Shown: piece by piece, positions 6,617-12,539 of the stretch
How the letters are laid out: each line of letters begins with the position of its first letter
How positions within the stretch are numbered: position 1 is the first letter of the stretch
Source: Candidatus Cloacimonadota bacterium
GTDB taxonomy: Bacteria; Cloacimonadota; Cloacimonadia; Cloacimonadales; Cloacimonadaceae
Reading direction: 5' to 3'
DNA length: 12,539 nucleotides
Assembly (NCBI GenBank): GCA_023421135.1
Contig: JAEZUG010000033.1
Location: 1 to 12,539, forward strand
Position numbers and translations under genes: made by a program
The notes under the pieces: generated by a model
The model's database searches: none
Told to the model about the DNA's origin: nothing
The model's input: the letters and a program-made list of their open reading frames with translations, nothing else

Positions 6617-6991
6617 TTCTTGCGTAGTATATCGGGGTGGAGATTCTTCTCAGTAAAACAGGCTTCAGATTCCAACGAGTGTTTTTAAAGCATTACGAAA
6701 AAAAGCATTTGACAGAATCGCAAGGATAAAAAAGAGTGGCACTTACTTAGAAATAACGGTTTTACCGTATAGCACAAGTCCCGGAAATTGCAGGGACTTA
6801 TAGTTCTTTAGGAGGAACAATGTTATCCTTTAATTGGGATACCCCACAGGGGTGTCGCAGCAAGTCCCTTATGGGAACCAAACAAACCTTAAAGCAAACG
6901 ATGCAGCAGAGCGTCCCATCATACCGGGCGGGGTCTATCCTCGTTTCCGTGTGCCATTTGGGCGCTTTTTGTCTGCTAAGTGGAGGAATCA
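6617..6991 (+). promoter_or_regulatory. S10 operon promoter and long structured leader
   Basis: No conventional gene. TTGACA at 6709-6714 is a strong -35-like hexamer; TAAAAA at 6727-6732 follows 12 bases later. A small hairpin ACGGT-TTT-ACCGT lies at 6756-6768. AGGGACTT (6793-6800) is exactly complementary to AAGTCCCT (6861-6868); between them is hairpin GATACCCC/GGGGTGTC (6838-6845 with 6849-6856, one G-T pair, loop ACA). A strong AGGAGG (6810-6815) precedes an ATG at 6820. Just before rpsJ, GTGCC/GGCGC (6951-6955 with 6961-6965) is followed by TTTTT. The arrangement resembles a ribosomal-protein autoregulatory leader; the ligand is not known from the sequence. Confidence 0.6.
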
Positions 6992-6999
6992 GTGAGTAA
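6820..6999 (+). CDS. possible leader ORF overlapping the rpsJ start
   Basis: An open frame of 59 codons starts at ATG 6820 with a near-consensus Shine-Dalgarno (AGGAGG at 6810-6815, four bases away) and ends at TAA 6997-6999, eight bases into rpsJ in another frame. The peptide (starting MLSFNWDTPQGCRSK) resembles no family I know and is not obviously protein-like. Ribosomes translating it would run through the leader helices and the hairpin/T-run at 6951-6970 and stop at the rpsJ start, which suits attenuation or translational coupling. It may instead be a chance frame in a structured RNA. Confidence 0.35.
   Translation: MLSFNWDTPQGCRSKSLMGTKQTLKQTMQQSVPSYRAGSILVSVCHLGAFCLLSGGISE
6951..6970 (+). 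terminator. terminator-like hairpin before rpsJ (possible attenuator)
   Basis: Stem GTGCC (6951-6955) with GGCGC (6961-6965), one T-G pair, loop ATTTG, followed by TTTTT (6966-6970). AGCGTCCC (6910-6917) could pair instead with GGGCGCT (6960-6966) with one bulged T, and 6912-6917 can also pair with GGGCG at 6926-6930, so competing structures exist. The stem is short, so it may be only a pause site. Confidence 0.35.
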
Positions 7000-7318
7000 A
7001 CTCGACAACCGTATTCGAATCAAGTTGAAAGCTTATGACCATCGTTTACTGGATCAATCCGTGGCAGAGATCGTCAAAAGCACCCGTAACACCGGCGCCA
7101 AAGTAGTCGGTCCCATTCCCTTGCCCACCGATAAATCAGTTTACACGGTTCTACGTTCACCTCATACTGACAAGAAGTCTCAAGATCAGTTTCAGATGCT
7201 TGTTCACAAGAGATTAATCGACATCGTGAATCCCACCCAGCAGACCACAACCGCGCTGAAAAAGCTCAGCCTGCCTGCCGGTGTGCACGTTGAAATCAAA
7301 GCCAATACCAGGGGTTAA
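6992..7318 (+). CDS. rpsJ: 30S ribosomal protein S10
   Basis: Small-subunit protein of the 30S head; in E. coli also the transcription factor NusE, binding NusB and boxA. The 108-residue product carries the family core (RIRIKLKAYDHRLLDQ, then GPIPLPT and the R-SPH-x-x-KKSQDQF region, and a C-terminal VEIKANTRG), a few residues longer than the usual 102-105. The start is GTG at 6992 with GGAGGA four bases upstream (6982-6987); an in-frame GTG at 6980 would overlap that site and is rejected. It is the first gene of the S10 operon, here not preceded by rpsL/rpsG/fusA/tuf; a long structured leader lies upstream. rplC starts two bases after its stop. Confidence 0.97.
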   Translation: MSKLDNRIRIKLKAYDHRLLDQSVAEIVKSTRNTGAKVVGPIPLPTDKSVYTVLRSPHTDKKSQDQFQMLVHKRLIDIVNPTQQTTTALKKLSLPAGVHVEIKANTRG

Positions 7319-7320
7319 TC

Positions 7321-7953
7321 ATGATCGGACTTATTGGAAAGAAGATTGGAATGACACAGATATTCGACGCCAATGGCAAAGTGATGCCGGTCACGGTGAT
7401 CCAGGTTGGCCCTTGTCGGGTAGTCTGCAAAAGAACCGCTGAGAAAAATGGTTATGAAGCCTTACAGCTCGGTTACGAAGAAGTAAAAGAGAAGAAGGTC
7501 ACAAAGCCGCTGCAGGGACATTTCAAAAAGTTCGGCAGCCCGCTTTTCAGATATGTGAGAGAATTTCGTCCATCCTTTGGCCAGGACATCAGCGTTTACA
7601 ACGAAGGTGATGAGCTCAAGGCCGATCTGTTTGGCGAAAACGAATCCGTTACCGTATCCTCAAAATCCAAAGGCCGTGGTTTCACTGGTGTGATCAAGCG
7701 CCATGGTTTTGCCGGTTTTGAACAGAGCCATGGTGTGCATGAAAGCTTCCGTGGTGGTGGTTCAATCGGTCAATGCGCCCAGCCTTCCCGCGTTCTTAAA
7801 GGCGTGAAGATGGCAGGACAACACGGTAACGCCAAAGTAACAACCCGTCACCTCAAGGTAGCGAAAGTGGATGCCGAACGCGGACTTATCATGGTCATCG
7901 GTGCGGTTCCCGGTCATCGCAACAGCTTGGTGACCATTCATAAAGAGAAGTAA
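7321..7953 (+). CDS. rplC: 50S ribosomal protein L3
   Basis: Binds 23S rRNA early in assembly; its long central loop reaches the peptidyl transferase centre. The 210 residues match the usual length. N-terminal MIGLIGKKIGMTQIF is diagnostic, followed by VTVIQVGPC and the loop region GFTGVIKRHGF. RGGGSIGQ (144-151) contains the Gln that PrmB methylates in E. coli (Q151 here), followed by a KMAGQHGN loop tip. The ATG is two bases after the rpsJ stop, and its ribosome binding site (AGGGG) lies inside the end of rpsJ, implying coupled translation. Confidence 0.97.
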   Translation: MIGLIGKKIGMTQIFDANGKVMPVTVIQVGPCRVVCKRTAEKNGYEALQLGYEEVKEKKVTKPLQGHFKKFGSPLFRYVREFRPSFGQDISVYNEGDELKADLFGENESVTVSSKSKGRGFTGVIKRHGFAGFEQSHGVHESFRGGGSIGQCAQPSRVLKGVKMAGQHGNAKVTTRHLKVAKVDAERGLIMVIGAVPGHRNSLVTIHKEK

Positions 7954-7964
7954 GGGAGAATCTG

Positions 7965-8600
7965 ATGCCTACAGCTATAAAGTTCAACAGCAACGGCGAT
8001 CGCATTGCCGAGATCGAGCTCCCTGCCAATATCTTTGATGTTGATGTCAATTCACCCAAGGTGCTGCTTCACGAAGTGATCACCATGTATCTTGGCAATC
8101 AACGTCAGGGCACTGTTCAGAAGAAGAATCGCGCTATGACGGCTGGTAGTACCAAGAAGCTTTTCAAGCAGAAAGGCACTGGTAATGCCCGTCAGGGTTC
8201 ACGTCGCACCCCGGTTCGCGTCCATGGTGGAAAAGCTTTTGCTATTTTCCCCAAGGATTGGTATCGCAAGATTCCGCGCACCAAGAAGCGTATGGCCCTC
8301 CTGGTGAGCCTCACAGATCGTGCCCGTGATGGCAGGATCTTCATCGTTGAGTCCATGAATTTTGAACAACCCAACACCCAGCAAGCCCGTGAGCTTTTGG
8401 GTAAAATCGCTCCTGAGAGAGGACGCAAGCTGGTGATCACCGATGGTAATCACATCCCCACAGTGCGTTCCTTTACAAACCTTCCGGACGTTATGACCGA
8501 CCGGGCTCAGGACCTGAATGCATACGAAGTCCTCAAAAGCAGCTACATTGTGATGACTGAAGATGCGCTGAAAAAAGTGGAGGAGGTATTCGCGAGATGA
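7965..8600 (+). CDS. rplD: 50S ribosomal protein L4
   Basis: 23S rRNA-binding protein whose extended loop lines the exit tunnel near L22. 211 residues, normal length. The loop signature KQKGTGNARQGS (68-79), followed by TPVRVHGGKAF, is clear. GGGAG lies seven bases before the ATG. In E. coli L4 represses its own S10 operon by binding the mRNA leader, affecting both transcription termination and translation; the structured leader before rpsJ here makes similar autoregulation possible but unproven. The stop overlaps the rplW start (ATGA). Confidence 0.97.
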   Translation: MPTAIKFNSNGDRIAEIELPANIFDVDVNSPKVLLHEVITMYLGNQRQGTVQKKNRAMTAGSTKKLFKQKGTGNARQGSRRTPVRVHGGKAFAIFPKDWYRKIPRTKKRMALLVSLTDRARDGRIFIVESMNFEQPNTQQARELLGKIAPERGRKLVITDGNHIPTVRSFTNLPDVMTDRAQDLNAYEVLKSSYIVMTEDALKKVEEVFAR

Positions 8601-8884
8601 TACATCCACGTAATATACTGATTGCTCCGCTGATCACAGAAAAAAGCGGATTGCAACAAGAGAGCAACAATACTTATACCTTCAAGGTAAGTATCAATGC
8701 CAATAAGATTGAGATCAAGAACGCAGTCGAGAAGATTTTCTCGGTGAAAGTTCTGAATGTAAACACCATCAGGATGTTTGGCAAGCCCAAGAGATTGGGT
8801 CGTTACACAGGCCGTCGTCCCGATTGGAAGAAAGCAATTGTTACCCTGAGAAATGGTGACCGAATTGCTGATTTTGAAGTATAA
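8597..8884 (+). CDS. rplW: 50S ribosomal protein L23
   Basis: Exit-tunnel rim protein, docking site for trigger factor and SRP in studied bacteria. 95 residues. The N-terminal ILIAPLITEKS and YTFKVSINANKIEIKNAVE, with the later K-x-KRLGRYTGRRPDWKKAIVTL, are typical; the Glu of the TEKS motif is the family's early hallmark. ATG overlaps the rplD stop (ATGA at 8597-8600), so translation is likely by re-initiation. Confidence 0.96.
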   Translation: MIHPRNILIAPLITEKSGLQQESNNTYTFKVSINANKIEIKNAVEKIFSVKVLNVNTIRMFGKPKRLGRYTGRRPDWKKAIVTLRNGDRIADFEV

Positions 8885-8895
8885 GGGAGATAAGA

Positions 8896-9729
8896 ATGGG
8901 AATCAAACATTATAAGCCTACCACTCCGACCCTCCGCTTCAAAACCGGTTACAGCTTCGATGAGCTGACCAAGAATGTTCAGCCTGAGAAGTCCTTGTTG
9001 GTGGCAGTCCGCAAATCTGGTGGACGCAACAACCAGGGCAGGATCACCTGCCGTCACCGTGGAGGCGGACACCGTCGCCATTATCGGATCATCGATTTCA
9101 AGCGCGATAAAGCTGGTATTCCCGCCAAAGTCGCATCGATCGAATATGATCCCAACCGCACAGCCCGTATCGCACTCCTTCACTATGCTGATGGAGAAAA
9201 AAGATATATCATCGCCCCCGAAGGTCTCGCAATCGGTGCCAAAGTTATGTCCGGCCCGGATGCTGAAATCGCTATCGGAAATGCTATCCCGTTAGAGAAG
9301 GCCCCGCTTGGTTCTTTTGTTCATAATATCGAGCTGAAGAAAGGTAAGGGTGGCCAGATTGCCCGTAGTGCCGGAACTTATGGTCAAGTTATTGCCAAAG
9401 ACGGTGACTATGTGCATATCAAGATGCCGTCCAACGACGTACATCTGATTCGCCGCGAATGCCTGGCGACCATTGGTCAGGTATCAAATGGCGATCACAG
9501 CCTCATCAAGCTTGGAAAAGCAGGACGCAAACGCTGGATGGGTATCCGTCCCACCGTTCGTGGTGTTGCTATGAACCCAGTCGATCACCCCATGGGTGGT
9601 GGTGAAGGTAAATCCAGTGGCGGACGTCACCCGGTTTCACCTTGGGGCAAGCCTGCCAAGGGCGGCAAGACCCGTAAGACCCGTAAGTATTCCGATAAGT
9701 ATATCGTGAAAGCAGTGAAAAAGAGATAA
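8896..9729 (+). CDS. rplB: 50S ribosomal protein L2
   Basis: Highly conserved 23S rRNA-binding protein required for subunit joining and peptidyl transfer. 277 residues, normal length. The conserved core includes SGGRNNQGRIT (41-51), RHRGGGHRRHYRIIDFKR, YDPNRTARIAL, KGGQIARSAGTY and VRGVAMNPVDHPMGGGEG. The His at 231 corresponds to the E. coli histidine implicated in peptidyl transfer. The following His-x of many bacteria (HPHGGG) is HPMGGG here, a form also seen in Bacteroidetes relatives. A GGGAG site lies shortly before the ATG. Confidence 0.98.
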   Translation: MGIKHYKPTTPTLRFKTGYSFDELTKNVQPEKSLLVAVRKSGGRNNQGRITCRHRGGGHRRHYRIIDFKRDKAGIPAKVASIEYDPNRTARIALLHYADGEKRYIIAPEGLAIGAKVMSGPDAEIAIGNAIPLEKAPLGSFVHNIELKKGKGGQIARSAGTYGQVIAKDGDYVHIKMPSNDVHLIRRECLATIGQVSNGDHSLIKLGKAGRKRWMGIRPTVRGVAMNPVDHPMGGGEGKSSGGRHPVSPWGKPAKGGKTRKTRKYSDKYIVKAVKKR

Positions 9730-9741
9730 GGGGAATAAATA

Positions 9742-10017
9742 ATGGCACGTTCAATTAAAAAAGGTCCTTTCATTGACGCTCATCTCCTTAAGAAAGTAGA
9801 AGTACTGAATAACGACAGCAAGAAGAATGTGATTAAGACCTGGTCACGCCGCTCCGTTATCACTCCGGCTTTCATCGGCCACACGTTCTCCGTGCACAAC
9901 GGCCATAAGTTTGTTCCCGTTTATGTCACTGAGAACATGGTAGGACACAAGCTGGGCGAGTTTTCTCCCACCCGTACCTATCGTGGACACAAAGAGAAGA
10001 AGAAAAAGGGCAAATAG
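9742..10017 (+). CDS. rpsS: 30S ribosomal protein S19
   Basis: 30S head protein that contacts S13 and the A-site tRNA region. 91 residues. The signature MARSIKKGPF, then KTWSRRSVITPAFIGHTF and VHNGHKFVPVYVTENMVGHK, ending in LGEFSPTRTYRGH, is unmistakable; a Lys-rich tail follows. GGGGA lies eight bases before the ATG. Its TAG stop overlaps the Shine-Dalgarno of rplV. Confidence 0.98.
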   Translation: MARSIKKGPFIDAHLLKKVEVLNNDSKKNVIKTWSRRSVITPAFIGHTFSVHNGHKFVPVYVTENMVGHKLGEFSPTRTYRGHKEKKKKGK

Positions 10018-10027
10018 GAGATAATCA

Positions 10028-10363
10028 ATGGAAGCAACAGCTAAACTTCGTTTTGTCCGTGGTTCCGCCCGCAAGGCCCGTCTGGTTCTTGATCAGATCA
10101 GAGGTCGTCAGGTGATAGAAGCACAGAATATCTTAAAGTTCTCCCGTCGCAGAGCAGCGGGACAGATTGGAAAATTGCTCGCTTCAGCGATAGCCAATGC
10201 CCAAGTTCAGGAGCCCAAGATCGATCTCAATAGTTTGATCGTTGGCGTGGCCCTGGCAGATGAAGGTCCCGTTATGAAGCGCTTTATGCCCAGAGCTCAA
10301 GGCCGAGCCTTTTTGATTCGTCGTCCGACTTGTCATATCACTCTGGAAATTCATAGTAAATAG
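10028..10363 (+). CDS. rplV: 50S ribosomal protein L22
   Basis: Binds all domains of 23S rRNA, with a hairpin lining the exit tunnel beside L4. 111 residues, normal length. ARKARLVLDQIRGR near the N-terminus and the hairpin/C-terminal signature GPVMKRFMPRAQGRA (80-94), then HITLEI, identify it. AGGAG lies seven bases before the ATG, partly formed by the stop of rpsS; its own TAG is part of the AGGAGG of rpsC. Confidence 0.97.
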   Translation: MEATAKLRFVRGSARKARLVLDQIRGRQVIEAQNILKFSRRRAAGQIGKLLASAIANAQVQEPKIDLNSLIVGVALADEGPVMKRFMPRAQGRAFLIRRPTCHITLEIHSK

Positions 10364-10372
10364 GAGGAAACC

Positions 10373-11020
10373 TTGGGACAGAAAATAAACCCTATCCTTT
10401 ACCGTGTCGGCGTCAACCGTGACACCGAATCTATCTGGTTTGCTCAAGGCAATACTTACGTGGATTTCCTGCAGGAAGATATCAAGATCAGATCCTACAT
10501 CCACAAGCGCCTTGCCGGAAAGATGGTTTCGACCGTAAAGATCTTTCGCAAAGCCAGCTCAATTACCATCGATGTTTACACTGCTCGTCCCGGTCTGGTG
10601 ATCGGCAAGAAAGGTGAAGACATAGAGAAGCTTCGCAACGAGCTTAACTCGCTTATAAACAAAGACCGCAAATCGCCCATCAGTGTCTCGATCAATATCG
10701 AGCAGATTGAAAAGATGTGGCTGGATGCACGTTTGGTTGGCCTGGAGATATCCCGTCAGCTGGAAGAGCGTGTTTCCTTCCGCCGCGCTATGAAGATGGC
10801 TATTCGCAACGTGATGAAAGAAGGTGCCCAGGGCATCAAGGTTCAGGTTTCCGGCCGTCTTGGCGGTGCTGAAATCGCACGTAGCGAACGCTACAAACAG
10901 GGACGCACTCCGCTTCATACGATCCGTGCTGACATCGATTATGCCATAATCGAGGCCAACACAACCTACGGTGTCATTGGCATCAAGGTGTGGATCTACA
11001 AGGGCGATATTTTAGGTTAA
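10373..11020 (+). CDS. rpsC: 30S ribosomal protein S3
   Basis: 30S head protein at the mRNA entry tunnel. 215 residues, somewhat shorter than the 233 of E. coli, lacking part of the C-terminal tail. Start is TTG at 10373, supported by AGGAGG at 10362-10367 and the canonical N-terminus MGQKINP. The KH type II domain has VIGKKGEDIEKLR with the GKKG turn (76-88); the C-terminal half has QLEERVSFRRAMK, GIKVQVSGRLGGAEIAR and GRTPLHTIRADIDY. The Shine-Dalgarno overlaps the rplV stop. Confidence 0.97.
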   Translation: MGQKINPILYRVGVNRDTESIWFAQGNTYVDFLQEDIKIRSYIHKRLAGKMVSTVKIFRKASSITIDVYTARPGLVIGKKGEDIEKLRNELNSLINKDRKSPISVSINIEQIEKMWLDARLVGLEISRQLEERVSFRRAMKMAIRNVMKEGAQGIKVQVSGRLGGAEIARSERYKQGRTPLHTIRADIDYAIIEANTTYGVIGIKVWIYKGDILG

Positions 11021-11032
11021 TAGGAGATAACA

Positions 11033-11452
11033 GTGTTAGCACCAAAGAAGATAAAATATCGCAAACAGATGAAAGGACGCCGCACCGGGCTTGCCTGGAA
11101 TGGCTCCGACATTAGTTTTGGCGATTACGGCCTTGTGGCTCTCGAAGATGCCTGGATTACCAGCCGTCAGATCGAAGCTGCCCGTATTGCCATCACCCGT
11201 CACATGAAGCGTATTGGTAAAGTCTGGATCCGTATATTCCCAGACAAACCAGTCACCAAGAAGCCCGCCGAAACCCGTATGGGAAAAGGTAAAGGCGCTC
11301 CCGAGTATTGGGTAGCCGTAGTTCTTCCCGGCAGAGTTCTTTTTGAGATTGAAGGCGTTGACGTCAAGATAGCCAAAGAAGCTATGCGCTTGGCCGCACA
11401 CAAATTGCCCATCAAGACCCGCCTTGTAGCCCGTGAAGGAGTGGAATTATGA
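11033..11452 (+). CDS. rplP: 50S ribosomal protein L16
   Basis: Binds at the A-site region of the 50S subunit. 139 residues. GTG start at 11033, with AGGAG a few bases upstream. MLAPKKIKYRKQMKGR, then WITSRQIEAARIAITRHMKR and the loop TRMGKGKGAPEYWVA identify it; R82 corresponds to the Arg hydroxylated in E. coli L16. The stop overlaps the ATG of rpmC (ATGA at 11449-11452), implying coupled translation. Confidence 0.97.
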   Translation: MLAPKKIKYRKQMKGRRTGLAWNGSDISFGDYGLVALEDAWITSRQIEAARIAITRHMKRIGKVWIRIFPDKPVTKKPAETRMGKGKGAPEYWVAVVLPGRVLFEIEGVDVKIAKEAMRLAAHKLPIKTRLVAREGVEL

Positions 11453-11643
11453 AATCCGAAGAAATCCGTGAATTAAGCATTCCCGAATTGGAAGCCAAGG
11501 TCGAAGAGTATCGCATTGAGCTCTTTAATCTGCGTTTCCAAAAGGCCAAAAATCTTCTGGACAGACCCGATCGGATTCGCATTGTCCGCAGAGATATCGC
11601 CCGCATTAACACAATCATCAAAGAGAAAGCGCAGAAGGCGTGA
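11449..11643 (+). CDS. rpmC: 50S ribosomal protein L29
   Basis: Small helical protein near the exit tunnel, next to L23. 64 residues, normal length. MKSEEIRELS, ELFNLRFQKA and a C-terminal RRDIARINTIIKEK helix match the family. It begins within the rplP stop (ATGA) with AAGGAG shortly upstream. Confidence 0.95.
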   Translation: MKSEEIRELSIPELEAKVEEYRIELFNLRFQKAKNLLDRPDRIRIVRRDIARINTIIKEKAQKA

Positions 11644-11651
11644 GGTAAGAG

Positions 11652-11906
11652 ATGGCTGAAAATCGTAAAATGATCAGACAGGGTATCGTCGTCAGCGATA
11701 AGAACGATAAGACTATCGTGGTTCGCGTGGAACGGCAGTTTATCCACCCATTGTATAAAAAGACAGTCCGTCGCCACAAGAAATTCATGGCGCACGATGA
11801 GACCAATGATGCACATGTTGGTGATGTGGTTCAGATTCAAGAATCCCGTCCCCTCAGTGCCCGTAAAAGATGGACTCTGCACAAGATTGTAGAGAGAACC
11901 AAATAA
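11652..11906 (+). CDS. rpsQ: 30S ribosomal protein S17
   Basis: OB-fold 16S rRNA-binding protein of the 30S body. 84 residues. GIVVSDKNDKTIVVRVER, then HPLYKKTVRRHKKFMAHDE and DVVQIQESRPLSARKRW are typical. GAGG at 11642-11645 overlaps the rpmC stop and serves as ribosome binding site. Confidence 0.96.
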   Translation: MAENRKMIRQGIVVSDKNDKTIVVRVERQFIHPLYKKTVRRHKKFMAHDETNDAHVGDVVQIQESRPLSARKRWTLHKIVERTK

Positions 11907-11918
11907 AGGGGTTATGGA

Positions 11919-12287
11919 ATGATTCAAGTACAAACAGTGTTGAATATCGCTGATAACTCCGGTGCCAGAAAAGCCATGTGCATAAAAGTACTGGGTGGCA
12001 CCAGACGCAAGTATGCCTCCGTTGGAGACGTCATAGTTGTGGCGATAAAGACCGCTACACCCGGCGGTAAAGTGAAGAAGAGCTCTGTGGAAAAGGCCGT
12101 TATCGTGCGCACCGCCAAAGAAGTGCGCCGTCCCGACGGTTCCTATATCCGCTTTGCAGATAACGCTGCCGTTATCATCGACGACAAACATGAACCCAAA
12201 GGTACCCGTATCTTTGGACCCGTTGCCAGGGAACTTCGCGAAGTAGGCTATATGAAAATAGTCTCACTGGCACCGGAAGTATTGTAG
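11919..12287 (+). CDS. rplN: 50S ribosomal protein L14
   Basis: Subunit-interface protein forming intersubunit bridges; target of the silencing factor RsfS in other bacteria. 122 residues, the exact usual length. MIQVQTVLNIADNSGARKAM and VLGGTRRKYASVGDVIVV are diagnostic, with the C-terminal GTRIFGPVARELRE. GGGG lies eight bases before the ATG. Its TAG stop forms part of the AGGAGG in front of rplX. Confidence 0.98.
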   Translation: MIQVQTVLNIADNSGARKAMCIKVLGGTRRKYASVGDVIVVAIKTATPGGKVKKSSVEKAVIVRTAKEVRRPDGSYIRFADNAAVIIDDKHEPKGTRIFGPVARELREVGYMKIVSLAPEVL

Positions 12288-12295
12288 GAGGAAAG

Positions 12296-12539
12296 ATGGC
12301 AGAAAAAGCTACTATGCATCTGAAGAAAGGTGATCATGTGATCGTGATCTCCGGCGCTGATAAAGGCAAAAAGGGCAGAGTCCTCAAGGCTTTCCCCTCC
12401 AAGAACAGAGTGATCATTGAGAAAGTAAATATGATCAAGAAACACTCCAAGCCTTCCCAGCGTAACCCCCAGGGTGGAATCATCCACAAGGAAGCTCCCG
12501 TCCATGCTTCCAACGTGATGCTTTTCAATGAGAAACTGG
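12296..12539 (+). CDS. rplX: 50S ribosomal protein L24 (3' end cut by window)
   Basis: Assembly-initiating 23S rRNA-binding protein with a KOW domain. 81 codons are present before the sequence ends, in an open frame, so the gene continues past the window. The product begins MAEKATMHLKKGDHVIVISG (residues 1-20), with the KOW motif continuing ADKGKKGRVLKAF, and then VNMIKKHSKPSQRNPQGGIIHKE, as in L24. AGGAGG at 12286-12291 is four bases before the ATG and overlaps the rplN stop. Next genes expected in order, rplE onward, are inferred only. Confidence 0.95.
   Translation, partial: MAEKATMHLKKGDHVIVISGADKGKKGRVLKAFPSKNRVIIEKVNMIKKHSKPSQRNPQGGIIHKEAPVHASNVMLFNEKL

Noticed and set aside
9586..9606. 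L2 with HPMGGG in place of HPHGGG as a novel substitution
   Set aside because: I recall this form from Bacteroidetes L2 proteins, so it supports FCB affiliation rather than novelty; the key His at 231 is present.
11412..12191. Long antisense open frame opposite rpmC, rpsQ and rplN
   Set aside because: It is fully antisense to conserved ribosomal genes, has no ribosome binding site logic, and reflects their codon usage.

Overview
The window is a chromosomal segment of a bacterium, most likely of the FCB group and plausibly a member of Candidatus Cloacimonadota. The pointers are a large secreted beta-helix protein with a DUF1565-like module and a C-terminal FlgD-like/type IX-style sorting domain, a second orphan copy of that sorting domain, and a ribosomal protein L2 carrying the DHPMGGGEG form of its signature, which I recall from Bacteroidetes relatives. 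The phylum assignment is inference.

Layout. Positions 1-363 hold four 11-bp tandem repeats at the window edge and an otherwise empty leader. A 791-residue secreted beta-helix protein follows (364-2739, +). Next is a compact three-gene set of small membrane proteins (2895-3961, +): zinc-ribbon/TM2, DUF2752 and zinc-ribbon/two-TM, closed by a clear intrinsic terminator (3987-4012). A small acidic exported protein of unknown function (4134-4577, +) converges on two minus-strand genes, a class I SAM-dependent methyltransferase (4620-5354) and an unrecognised 149-residue protein (5533-5982), with a perfect 12-bp hairpin between the converging ends. An orphan sorting-domain fragment (6230-6616, +) lies just before the ribosomal operon.

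From about 6700 to the end runs the start of the S10-spc ribosomal protein operon in canonical order: rpsJ, rplC, rplD, rplW, rplB, rpsS, rplV, rpsC, rplP, rpmC, rpsQ, rplN and rplX (cut by the window end). Genes are separated by only a few bases, often with overlapping stop/start or stop/Shine-Dalgarno sequences, so they form one co-transcribed, translationally coupled unit.

The most interesting region is the roughly 280-base leader in front of rpsJ. It has a TTGACA promoter, an 8+8 base long-range pairing enclosing a stable hairpin, a 59-codon leader ORF with a near-perfect Shine-Dalgarno that runs over the rpsJ start, and a small GC hairpin with a T-run just before rpsJ. Together these suggest an autoregulatory or attenuating ribosomal-protein leader. 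A second recurring pattern is TTGACA followed after only 11-13 bases by a TA-rich hexamer at three putative promoters.
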